Shown: piece after piece, positions 17,023 through 24,587 of the stretch
Layout: each line of letters opens with the position of its first letter
Numbering within the stretch: position 1 is the first letter of the stretch
Assembly: GCA_019261985.1 (NCBI GenBank)
Contig: JAFAQY010000011.1
Location: forward strand, 1 to 51,603
Source: Bryobacterales bacterium
GTDB taxonomy: Bacteria > Acidobacteriota > Terriglobia > Bryobacterales > Bryobacteraceae
DNA length: 51,603 nt
Reading direction: 5' to 3'
The notes under the pieces: model-generated
Told to the model about the DNA's origin: nothing
The model's database searches: none
Seen by the model: the letters and a program-made list of their open reading frames with translations, nothing else
Position numbers and translations under genes: made by a program

Positions 17023-17545
17023 ATGAATCCCACAAGATGGGTCTGGGCAGCCTCGGTTCTGATCTTCATTGGGTACGCATCCGCGCAGGAAAAAAAAAGA
17101 TGCGGAGGAGGCGGGCATTATTGAGATTGGCGCAGCTCCGAGCCGGAACCTGAAAGACCACAGTGCGAGCGTTGGACCTACGGTGGCCGTTGAGGTTACT
17201 CCTGTTGAGAAATGGCTGGAACTTGAGGCGGGGGTGACTCCGAGCTTCGGGCGCCACACAATCGAATGGGCCACTGACCTGCTATTCAAGAAGCCTTGGA
17301 CGCTTTCGTCCACGATCGAGTTGATGGCCGGTGTTGGCCCGGAGTGGATTCACACAAGCGAGTCCGGGGCGACAGCAAATTCAATTAGCGGGGAGGCGGT
17401 TTTGGATTTCATGTTCTGGCCCAGGCGGTGGAAGCACAAATACGGCTGGTATGTGGAACCGGCCTACGACTACAACTTTGGAAAAGGGCACGAGCGGTCA
17501 ATCGGCGCCAGCTTCGGCCTGCTAATCGCTATTCGCAAACACTAG
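17023..17545 (+). pseudogene. Outer-membrane beta-barrel-like exported protein, frameshifted in an A9 run
   Basis: The ATG at 17023 opens a clear signal peptide (MNPTRWVWAASVLIFIGYAS, then AQEKK), but this frame ends shortly after a run of nine A (17090-17098). Reading one A fewer joins it directly to the frame that continues to 17545: DAEEAGIIEIGAAPSRNLKD, then repeated amphipathic strands such as VAVEVTPVEKWLELEAG and AGVGPEWIHT, ending GLLIAIRKH. The reconstructed protein is about 173 aa and looks like a small outer-membrane barrel. Either a slippage-prone tract, a sequencing error or a recent mutation separates the parts. It is divergent from the LytTR regulator. I do not know its function. 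Confidence 0.75.
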
Positions 17546-18013
17546 GATGCTGCCGGGCTGCCCGTAACACCCCACTCGGAGCTTGATGACGCCGTGCTGT
17601 CTCATCGATTTCATCCCGTTCAACGACGATTTGTTCCGTCTAACGGCTTCAGCAGCCGCCCGCAAGAATTCGCTGAGCGGCACGGAGCCTTCGGCGCATA
17701 CTTAATCTCAAGCAACCACGATTTGCTTGAGCACCGAATACTTTGCAGGCGCCATCGTTTGTATGTCGCCTGCATTTTTCTCCCAATTCGCTCGCGCGCG
17801 TGCCTGGTCAATCGTCCCGCTCGCGCTGCATTTCGGCCCGATCGTGAGTTTTTCCTGGCCAGAATCGGCGGCTGGGGTTATGCTGACGCTTTGCGGCGAG
17901 TACAGCCGATGAATTGGGTCTTGGCTCCGTTGCAGCGGCAGTCGTAAATTCGGCCGCTTTGCTGACTCTTGTAATATAAGACTTCGCGTAGCGAGCCGCG
18001 CCTGAATCGGGTC
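17546..18013. other. Gap with no convincing gene
   Basis: This is 468 bp before the kinase gene. Overlapping short frames exist on both strands, none with recognisable domains. The most gene-like is a 45-codon minus-strand frame (17878-18015) listed separately. No promoter stands out before the kinase. Confidence 0.5.
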
Positions 18014-18015
18014 AT
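17878..18015 (-). CDS. Possible small Cys-containing protein (weak)
   Basis: A 45-aa frame from an ATG at 18015 reads MTRFRRGSLREVLYYKSQQS and ends with IYDCRCNGAKTQFIGCTRRK and a short tail. The CxC...C pattern and basic character look non-random, but there is no neighbour, no strong ribosome site and no family I recognise. It overlaps the first bases of the divergent kinase gene. It could be a remnant of a larger gene. Confidence 0.22.
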   Translation of the reverse strand: MTRFRRGSLREVLYYKSQQSGRIYDCRCNGAKTQFIGCTRRKASA

Positions 18016-19933
18016 GTCCACTCTTCACGAGCTGCAGATAGTAAACATCCTGGGTCACTCCGCGGGCGCGATTATATTCGGAATTTTCGTATACCTATTG
18101 CTGCGGGACCGGGCAGGCGCGAGTATTCGGGGAAGCTGGCTTTCCGTAGCCGCGGCCGGACTTGCCTTCTTATGGAATGGGGGTTCGCTGGGAGTCCTGA
18201 TCGCCACGACGCGCAATTCCGAGTACACCAATATCGTTGTCTCGTTCAGCTTCGCTGTCCTCAGTTTGTTGCCGGCCGTGCTGCTCCATCTGTCACTTGA
18301 AGGAAGCTTCCGGCCGGTCATCGGCGCCGGCTACGCTCTCAGCCTTTCCTCCGTGGGCATGCACCTATTGGAATTATTCCGTCCCGGCCGGCTTTTCCAG
18401 CAACGGGCGCTGCTTCTGATCACTTTCGGCTTTGCGGTCTTGACCCTTCTTTCCGCGGGGGCCATCATCATTCGCGGCAGCGTAGCTGGAAAAGCGCGGG
18501 TCTCACGTCTCTTCGGAGCCATGTTCTTGTGCCTCTTCGCCATGTCATTCGTGCACTTCGGATCCGGACACCCCGCTCACGCATGGTCGAGCGAGTTGAT
18601 CCTGCATCATGCAGGAATTCCCATAGCCTTGTTCGTGTTGCTTCAGGACTATCGCTTTGTGCTTCTGGACGCGTTTGTCCGCTTCCTCGCGAATGTGTTC
18701 GTAGCCGCGATCCTTACCGTGGTGGCGGTTCGCATCACATTCCCCTGGATCATGGCGGACGAGCGGATCTCTGAGAATCCCATCAAGGAAGCTGTTTTGC
18801 TTCTGAGCTTGTGCATACTGCTTATTGCGTTTGCTCTAGCGAGGGGCGAGGTCCAGCGGTGGCTGACGAAGGTAGTGTTTCGGAGGCCCGAACTGGATGC
18901 GGCTCTTCAAGAGATCGAGTCAAAAGGATCGTCGTTCGCGACCGAAGCCGATTTCGTCAAATGGGCGAGCGGCTACCTCGGGCGATTTGTGAGCTCTGAT
19001 CGTGTCGAGGCGGTTCCGGACCATGTCGTAAAACTGCATCCGGAAATATCCTGCTTAGTTTTTCCGGCGCTCAGTTCGGATGTGGCGGCGCTAAGGCACG
19101 CTCCGGAGTTAGCGTGGGCTGAAGTAATCGTGCCGCTTCCAAGCGGGCCCACGGAATCGCGCTACCTACTGTTCGGACGACGGAAAGGAGGAAGGCGATA
19201 CCTCAGCGAGGATCTCCAGGCTCTAAGCCGCTTGACAGCCGCGATTATGGCACAAATCGATCGGTTCAGAAATCTGGAAATGCAGCGGCTGGTTTCGGAA
19301 GCTGAGTTGCGCGCGCTGCAATCTCAGATTAATCCTCACTTCCTATTCAACGCTCTCAATGCGCTCTATGGAATTATTCCTCGGAGCGCGCAGGGCGCGA
19401 GAAAGACCGTCGTCCACTTGTCCGAAATTTTTCGATACTTTCTTCAGTCAGAGAGACGGTTTATTGCTCTCGCTGACGAGATGGAGATTATCAAAGCATA
19501 TCTAGAAATAGAACGGCTCCGCCTTGGTCCGCGCCTTGAGGTAGAGATCGATTTGGACGAAGCGGCCTTACCTGTCCAGATTCCGGTTTTATCGATTCAG
19601 CCGCTAGTGGAGAACGCCATAAAGCACGGGTTGGCTCCGAAGGAAGGTCCTGGATTATTGCGCTTGTTTACAAAAGTGGAAGACGGGCGAGTTCTGATAA
19701 CGGTCGAAGACAATGGGACTCATATCCAGGACGATGAAAGGATACACGACCGAGCCGGCGCGGGGGTGGGTCTCGCGAATGTCAAACGCCGGCTTCAGCT
19801 TTGCTATGGGGTTCAGGCCGATCTTGCCATAGAGGCGGGCCCCACTGGGACGCGTGTGCAGTTTGCCGTTCCCGCTGCGGTGAACTCCGGCGCAACAGCG
19901 GGTTCTTCGCCGGCTCACAGCAGCGCCGCCTGA
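18014..19933 (+). CDS. LytS-type (His_kinase family) sensor histidine kinase
   Basis: The protein is 639 aa. The N-terminal half carries about seven or eight hydrophobic helices (residues about 8-275), a linker/GAF-like region follows (about 290-420), then the His_kinase motif QINPHFLFNALNALYG with phospho-accepting His442. The HATPase domain shows LVENAIKHGL (N box), EDNG (G1) and GAGVGLANVKRRL (G2). It would autophosphorylate and signal to a LytTR regulator; the regulator at 16050-16802 is the obvious candidate, although it lies on the other strand with the barrel-protein gene between. The seven-helix N-terminus suggests a membrane ligand sensor. Start ATG 18014 has no strong Shine-Dalgarno. 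Confidence 0.9.
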   Translation: MSTLHELQIVNILGHSAGAIIFGIFVYLLLRDRAGASIRGSWLSVAAAGLAFLWNGGSLGVLIATTRNSEYTNIVVSFSFAVLSLLPAVLLHLSLEGSFRPVIGAGYALSLSSVGMHLLELFRPGRLFQQRALLLITFGFAVLTLLSAGAIIIRGSVAGKARVSRLFGAMFLCLFAMSFVHFGSGHPAHAWSSELILHHAGIPIALFVLLQDYRFVLLDAFVRFLANVFVAAILTVVAVRITFPWIMADERISENPIKEAVLLLSLCILLIAFALARGEVQRWLTKVVFRRPELDAALQEIESKGSSFATEADFVKWASGYLGRFVSSDRVEAVPDHVVKLHPEISCLVFPALSSDVAALRHAPELAWAEVIVPLPSGPTESRYLLFGRRKGGRRYLSEDLQALSRLTAAIMAQIDRFRNLEMQRLVSEAELRALQSQINPHFLFNALNALYGIIPRSAQGARKTVVHLSEIFRYFLQSERRFIALADEMEIIKAYLEIERLRLGPRLEVEIDLDEAALPVQIPVLSIQPLVENAIKHGLAPKEGPGLLRLFTKVEDGRVLITVEDNGTHIQDDERIHDRAGAGVGLANVKRRLQLCYGVQADLAIEAGPTGTRVQFAVPAAVNSGATAGSSPAHSSAA

Positions 19934-19992
19934 CGTCAAGAGTTCGTAGTCACCAACCGTGCACCGCCGTGAGTGCTAGGGCTGGAGAGATG

Positions 19993-21264
19993 CTACTTCA
20001 CTACGGGCAAAGCCTGGTTCATCTGGAAATGTAAGCAAGCATGCGCCGATCGGAGGGCTTGCTCGGCTCGCTCAGGCGTGGAACACCGTGCAAACAGAAA
20101 CCCGAGGTAGCTGGCGCCCTCTGGGAGCGCTTCCAACTTCTGTCCTTCCTTCGCCGTGATTTCCACCGCCGTAATACCGGGAACACGGCTGGCACTCTCC
20201 TGTCCGGATGCGCGCTGAAATATGCCTGACTCGGGTATGGGAATCATCATTACTCCGTGGGCGTCTGGAGTGAGAGAGATATGCGCAGGATGCTCCCCGA
20301 CTGCATGGAGCAACAAAAGTTCCTCTAGCGAGATTTCGTTGTAGGGCCGGTCGCTAAGCGGCGCATTGCCAACCAGCCCGGAAGAGGCGGACTGGCAGTC
20401 CGCCGCAGGTTGGCAACCTGGCCCACAAAACTTGAGCACTCGCGCGCACAAGCCGCCGATGGGCCTGGCGGCGGCTTCCAGCATCCAAACTCCGCGCGAA
20501 TTTACCCGCATTTCGGCGTGCACCGGACCATGGCTGAGCCCCAGGGCGTTCACAGCTTGCTGCGCCGCGGCGTGAATTGCCTGTTGAATTGCGCCGGTCT
20601 CTCTCGAAGGCGTTACGTAGATCGTTTCTTCGAAATAGGGGCCGTCCAGGGGATCGGGTTTGTCGAAAATGGCGAGCGTTTGCAGGCATCCGGCCGTAAC
20701 GATTCCTTCCAGCGCGAATTCGCTACCCGGAATGAAGTCCTCCACTAAAACCGCTTCGCCACGTGTGATCTTGCGAACGCGCGCGAGAGCTTCTTCGAAC
20801 TCGCGGGTGTTGTTGGCGCGAATCACACCGCGGCTTGCGGAGAGGTGGAGCGGTTTTAGCACGCACGGGTACTTAGGCTCATTTGCAGAGTAGAGGGAAT
20901 AAGCCGGAACCAGCATCCCCGCGGCGCGGAAGCGCTCGCGCGTTCGGAATTTATCGTTCGCGGCGCGCACGGATTGCGGCGAATGAAAGTGCAAACCCAG
21001 GCAGGCTGCGATTTCGGCGGCTACATAGGCCGGCTGGTCGCCAACGGCAACTATGCCATCGAAGGGGCCGCGTTGCTTCAGCGCTTCCATTGCACCTTGC
21101 GGATGCGCGAATTGCACTGGCGCGGCTCGGTCTGACCAGGGATCGTCCAGGATATGACAGCGGTCTGTCGCGAGAACCAGGTGGACGCCCAGGCGTTCGG
21201 CGGCGCCGTAAAACTCGCGGACTTGATAACCGGTTTTGGCGGCAACCAGCAATATTCGTTTCAT
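19993..21264 (-). CDS. ATP-grasp ligase-like protein, with a translated palindromic-repeat insertion
   Basis: The protein is 423 aa. An N-terminal pre-ATP-grasp Rossmann-like part (1-110, MKRILLVAAKTGYQVREFYG) precedes the ATP-grasp fold, with a YPCVLKPLHLSASRG lysine/glycine loop, EDFIPGSEFALEG, and the metal-binding region HAEMRVNSRGVWMLEAAARP. Such enzymes ligate a carboxylate to an amine through an acyl-phosphate. Residues about 280-296 (GPGCQPAADCQSASSG) are encoded by a palindromic repeat (20377-20426) inserted in frame. The gene lies directly downstream of the CUAEP-type radical SAM gene, suggesting one pathway. The start at 21264 is chosen over 21378 because upstream codons run through another repeat copy and the radical SAM tail. 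Substrate unknown. Confidence 0.85.
   Translation of the reverse strand: MKRILLVAAKTGYQVREFYGAAERLGVHLVLATDRCHILDDPWSDRAAPVQFAHPQGAMEALKQRGPFDGIVAVGDQPAYVAAEIAACLGLHFHSPQSVRAANDKFRTRERFRAAGMLVPAYSLYSANEPKYPCVLKPLHLSASRGVIRANNTREFEEALARVRKITRGEAVLVEDFIPGSEFALEGIVTAGCLQTLAIFDKPDPLDGPYFEETIYVTPSRETGAIQQAIHAAAQQAVNALGLSHGPVHAEMRVNSRGVWMLEAAARPIGGLCARVLKFCGPGCQPAADCQSASSGLVGNAPLSDRPYNEISLEELLLLHAVGEHPAHISLTPDAHGVMMIPIPESGIFQRASGQESASRVPGITAVEITAKEGQKLEALPEGASYLGFLFARCSTPERAEQALRSAHACLHFQMNQALPVVK
20377..20426. repeat. Palindromic double-hairpin repeat, copy A (inside the ATP-grasp gene)
   Basis: Hairpin 1 has arms GGCGGACT/AGTCCGCC (20386-20404, loop GGC). Hairpin 2 has arms CAGGTT/AACCTG (20406-20420, loop GGC). 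CCCAC follows at 20422-20426. It is flanked on the left by CCCGGAAGA. The order, loops and trailing CCCAC match copies B and C. Confidence 0.85.
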
Positions 21265-21273
21265 GTCAGCATT

Positions 21274-21316
21274 GCCGGACCTGGGGGTCCGGCGCGGGCG
21301 AGGGCGCCCGCCCCAC
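21274..21316. repeat. Palindromic double-hairpin repeat, copy C (between radical SAM and ATP-grasp genes)
   Basis: Hairpin 1 has arms GCCGGACC/GGTCCGGC (21274-21293). Hairpin 2 has arms GCGGGCG/CGCCCGC (21294-21311). CCCAC follows at 21312-21316. It fills most of the gap between the selenocysteine-extended radical SAM reading frame (ends 21323) and the ATP-grasp start (21264). Confidence 0.85.
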
Positions 21317-21322
21317 CCAGCC

Positions 21323-22666
21323 TCAGACCAGCGCGACCCGCGCCGGCGTTGGTTCCGCTCAACAGTACCATGGCTCATCGAGATACGGAATTGCGGCGCG
21401 GGGGATCAGATTATAGTTCGGCGCCGGCGATTTGCACGCGAGTTCCCATATATGCCTGAAAATCTCTGCGCGGCTTCCGCCCTTTTGCGGGTTCACGAGT
21501 TGAAAGACTCGATCCGCGAGCCGGTCCACTTCGGGGTCCGGATGGTTCCATGGATAAACCAGCGCCTCCGAATCGAACCCCTGGATCGCCCGGCGTATCT
21601 CGTCAAGTTCCAACAGGCGCGATCCCGATGTGACCAGGAGCCGAAGCGCAAGCTGCACGGGCGCGACGTTCTCGACCAAGTTCAAATCCGCGATCGTGCG
21701 AAGCAGATCGCGGTAGCCATCGAGACTGGTCCACGGGGTGAATGCGATGAAGGTCGGCGAGAGCGTTAGCCCGATTTCGCGCATAAAGCCGGCGACTTCA
21801 AAGAAATCGGAGCGAGTATGATGCTTCTCGAGTTTTGCGAGCACGGCATCGTCGATCGATTCGACCGCGCTCGTGACGAACAGGCACCCGGTCTGCTTCA
21901 GACATTTCAGCAGATCGCGGTGCTTGCGCAGGTGCTCGATTTTGATCGTCACGTCGTAAGTCAGCTGAGGGAACTCGGCATGCAGCGCTGTTACGATTTG
22001 CATCGCGTGCTTGGGACCATTAAAGAAATCCGGGTCCCCAAACGTCACGTGCGACGCTCCGGCGGCCACCTGCCGCCGGAGGTCGTCAAGCACAACTTCG
22101 CGGCTAACTACACGAAAGGTCCCCTGATAAACCGGAACCACGGGACAATGCCGGCAAAGATGTTTACAGCCGCGGCTACTTTCGGTGTACGCGACGAGGT
22201 GCTGCGTCCCGTTGACCCGCAGCTTCGCGTATCGGTCTAAAGTGGGGAGGTTGCTCCGTTCGGGTGGAAGGAAGGTTTGTCGGTCAAGCGAAATCTCGGG
22301 CGGATTCCCGCCGCGCGCGAACTCGACCAAGCCGGCTTCGAACTCCCCGCCTATGATGGCGTCCACTCCTCGGCCTCGAAGAAACGCAGCGTTCAGCGGC
22401 GCGTACAATCCGTACGCCGCGATGCGCGCGTGTCGATTTAACCGCTTCACGCGCTCGATAAGCGGCAGCGCGAGGCGCGTTGCCGTATGCATCGGGAGAT
22501 AGAACGCGATCAGTTCGGCAGCCTGGATTTGTTCGTCCGGAAGACGCTGTATGGAAACATCGGCGCAAACTACATCGTGGCCTTCGCGCGTGAGCCAAGC
22601 GGCGGGAGACGCCAAGCCAAACGGCTGCCGGCCCAGGTCATACGTCGAAACCAACAGTATCCTCAC
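21323..22666 (-). CDS. CUAEP-tail radical SAM selenoprotein (in-frame UGA read as Sec), B12-binding-type
   Basis: The protein is 447 aa if the TGA at 21359-21361 is read as selenocysteine (435 aa otherwise). The N-terminal part (1-130, MRILLVSTYDLGRQPFGLAS) looks like a cobalamin-binding-type domain. The radical SAM motif is TESSRGCKHLCRHCPVVP (CxxxCxxC), followed by a TIM-barrel with ESIDDAVLAKLEKHHT. The C-terminus reads PYLDEPWYC, then TGA, then Ala-Glu-Pro-Thr-Pro-Ala-Arg-Val-Ala-Leu-Val and a TGA stop. Cys-Sec-Ala-Glu-Pro is exactly the tail that names the CUAEP/CCAEP radical SAM (seleno)protein family. Start is GTG (22666-22664). It is followed by the ATP-grasp gene. Reaction unknown. 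Confidence 0.85.
21327..21353 (-). promoter_or_regulatory. Candidate bacterial SECIS hairpin after the Sec UGA
   Basis: In the mRNA, ACCA (21353-21350) pairs with UGGU (21330-21327), and GCGC (21343-21340) with GCGC (21334-21331). The apical loop is GGGUC, with a 6-nt one-sided bulge. The GGU of the loop begins 20 nt after the UGA; in E. coli fdhF a GGU loop lies 18 nt after it. Position and loop fit a SelB-binding element. The bulged U of the E. coli element is not obviously present. Confidence 0.55.
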
Positions 22667-22707
22667 GCTTTCAGATTAGCGGGCTTGACGGCGGTTGCCG
22701 CCTGTGC

Positions 22708-22769
22708 GGTGTTGGTAACACCCGAAAAGGCCGATTGGCAATCGGCCGCGGGTTAGCAACCCGCCCCAC
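22708..22769. repeat. Palindromic repeat, copy B (three hairpins)
   Basis: There are three consecutive hairpins: GGTGTT/AACACC (22708-22722), GGCCGATT/AATCGGCC (22729-22747, loop GGC), and GCGGGTT/AACCCGC (22748-22764, loop AGC). CCCAC follows at 22765-22769. It lies upstream of the radical SAM start and ends next to the stop of the following gene. It aligns base by base with copy A. Confidence 0.85.
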
Positions 22770-22770
22770 A

Positions 22771-23457
22771 TTATGGCGCCGGGGCGTGCACAATTACTAT
22801 GTCGCCGAACTTGGCGCGGAGCACGATTTTGTGCTGTGTCTTAGAAGCGTCGTAGTCCAGGCGCTCGCCAAGAAAGTAGAGGCCATGTTGCGCGGTTGCG
22901 AGATTCGAGGTGACCGTGCCGAATTTGCTTTTCGCGTCAACGCTGTATTGTCCTTCGGAAGGCACGAAGGCCGTGACGGACCCGCGCTCCATCGTCACGC
23001 GTATGTCGCCGAGCAAGCGGCTCATGGAAACATCGCCGCTATTCTGATCGATCACCAGACGCGCATCTTGCGGCATCTTGATCTCATAGGTAATGTCCAC
23101 CGGCGGATCGGTGCGGAAACCTGGAATGCCGCCCTGCTTGTATTCGCTGGCCACGACGATCTCCTCGCCTTTGCGGGTGAAGCTGGTTTTAACTTTGTCG
23201 AGTTCTTTGGCCGCGGTTTCCTGTTGATCGCCGCTGAAGTAGTCTTTTGTGGCCTTTACGATGGTGACTTCCACGTCGGGACGGGTCCAGCCTTCAACCT
23301 TCACGTGCCCGAGGATGTTCTCTAAATGCACGACGGCGCTGGGTTCGAACGTCATGTGCTCGGTTTGGCGGGTTTCCACCTTGTCGCGGGTGTTCTGGGC
23401 TGCGAGCAGACAAGCAAAGGACAATGTGGAAACAACTAGTGCGGACTTACGCTGCAT
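22771..23457 (-). CDS. Exported DUF4097-like (putative adhesin-type beta-helix) protein
   Basis: The protein is 228 aa with a signal peptide (MQRKSALVVSTLSFACLLAA, cleaved near Gln21-Asn22). The mature part consists of short repeating beta strands such as VHLENILGHVKVEGW, ARLVIDQNSGDVSMSRLLGD and YSVDAKSKFGTV, the pattern of DUF4097/DUF4098-type bacterial proteins whose molecular role is unclear. It is expected to be periplasmic or cell-surface. It shares the strand with the membrane protein gene 18 bp upstream, so the two may form an operon. Confidence 0.75.
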   Translation of the reverse strand: MQRKSALVVSTLSFACLLAAQNTRDKVETRQTEHMTFEPSAVVHLENILGHVKVEGWTRPDVEVTIVKATKDYFSGDQQETAAKELDKVKTSFTRKGEEIVVASEYKQGGIPGFRTDPPVDITYEIKMPQDARLVIDQNSGDVSMSRLLGDIRVTMERGSVTAFVPSEGQYSVDAKSKFGTVTSNLATAQHGLYFLGERLDYDASKTQHKIVLRAKFGDIVIVHAPAP

Positions 23458-23475
23458 ATAAAGCTACAGAATAAC

Positions 23476-24522
23476 CTACTCGGCGCGCTGGAGCGGCCAA
23501 AATTTGAAGAATTCCGCGTATAGGACGAGTAGCGGAAACGTGACTCCCAGGAGAGCGGAAGCGAGCCAGCGCTCGAAATCGTAGCCGGGCGGCCCGACTG
23601 CCAACTGGCCGGTCAGAGTGGGGGCGAGCGCGCCGTAGACCAGCGAAAGAATCACGCCGATGACGGCCGCGGTGGCTGCGCTGAGCACGCCTTTCACGGG
23701 CTGCGTCATCTTAGCGAACAGCGATGCTTGAAGCATGTTCAAAACGACAATCGTTCCGAAGATGAACGCCACCGGCGCCTTGATCATGTACGCGACGACG
23801 TCCATGCCGATGACGTAAACGGCGATGTAGAAAGCAAGTCCACCAACAGCCAGCGCGATGAGCGTCCATACCAGGCCAAGCACGGGCTGTTTCATCAAAG
23901 CGGGGCTGGTGGTCAGCGGCCAAAGATCGAAATGCAACATCAGGAACATGACGCCGATCGCGGACATGTAGAAGACCAGCGCGTACCAGGCGTTGAACAT
24001 CCCGTGGGGATCGAGCGATGGCACGTAGACCGGCGCTCCGCGCATGAACTCATAGTTGAAGAAGATCCGGAATAGCAAGTAGTTCACCGCATAGCACGCC
24101 GCCACCAGAACAAATCCGGCCAGTACTGTGTTTTTGATAACTGCCGTGAACGGCCAGCCGCCCCACATGATTGCCATCCAGAAGGTGACGATCACGGAAA
24201 CAATGGTGCACATCGCGAGCATAGGCGTCGGCGGGCTGACGCCGCCCCCCGCGGTGTAGTAGTAGACGGCCCCGAAGATCGCGCCCACGACGGGAAGGAT
24301 CAACGCCAACAATATGCCCTTCAGCGGCTGTCTTTGATTCGCCGCGAAAACCGGGAATTTGCAAGCCCACGTGACTCCGATGACGATTTCCATCGGGATC
24401 AGGCATATGAGCGCGTAGGTGACCCATCCGGAGAAGGTCGGGAAATCGAAAAGCGAGATGAAGCCGAAGGAGATGGCGATGATGATCAGGGTGGCGATGA
24501 AGCCAGTAATGGGTTGTTTCAT
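23476..24522 (-). CDS. Ten-helix membrane protein with a repeated QP-x-x-G motif, unknown function
   Basis: The protein is 348 aa, almost entirely hydrophobic, with about ten transmembrane helices. The start of a helix is marked four times by a similar motif: MKQPITGFIATLI (1), QRQPLKGILLALI (about 63), MKQPVLGLVWTLI (about 209) and MTQPVKGVLSAAT (about 269). This suggests internal duplication of a two- or three-helix unit. I do not recognise a characterised family and no transporter signature is evident. It lies upstream of the exported DUF4097-like gene on the same strand and is divergent from the S9 peptidase with a 65-bp gap. Confidence 0.8.
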   Translation of the reverse strand: MKQPITGFIATLIIIAISFGFISLFDFPTFSGWVTYALICLIPMEIVIGVTWACKFPVFAANQRQPLKGILLALILPVVGAIFGAVYYYTAGGGVSPPTPMLAMCTIVSVIVTFWMAIMWGGWPFTAVIKNTVLAGFVLVAACYAVNYLLFRIFFNYEFMRGAPVYVPSLDPHGMFNAWYALVFYMSAIGVMFLMLHFDLWPLTTSPALMKQPVLGLVWTLIALAVGGLAFYIAVYVIGMDVVAYMIKAPVAFIFGTIVVLNMLQASLFAKMTQPVKGVLSAATAAVIGVILSLVYGALAPTLTGQLAVGPPGYDFERWLASALLGVTFPLLVLYAEFFKFWPLQRAE

Positions 24523-24587
24523 GCGTTATGCGGTGGAGACCGCTCCAGACATCCTATACCAGTTTGTTAACCAGCTAAAATCGACCT

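Noticed and set aside
17594-18058. 117-codon plus-strand and 116-codon minus-strand frames in the gap before the kinase
   Set aside because: They overlap each other, lack ribosome sites and recognisable domains, and look like chance frames.
21265-21378. N-terminal extension of the ATP-grasp protein to 21378
   Set aside because: The extra 38 codons run through the palindromic repeat and the Sec tail of the radical SAM gene in another frame; the protein family begins at MKRILLVAA.
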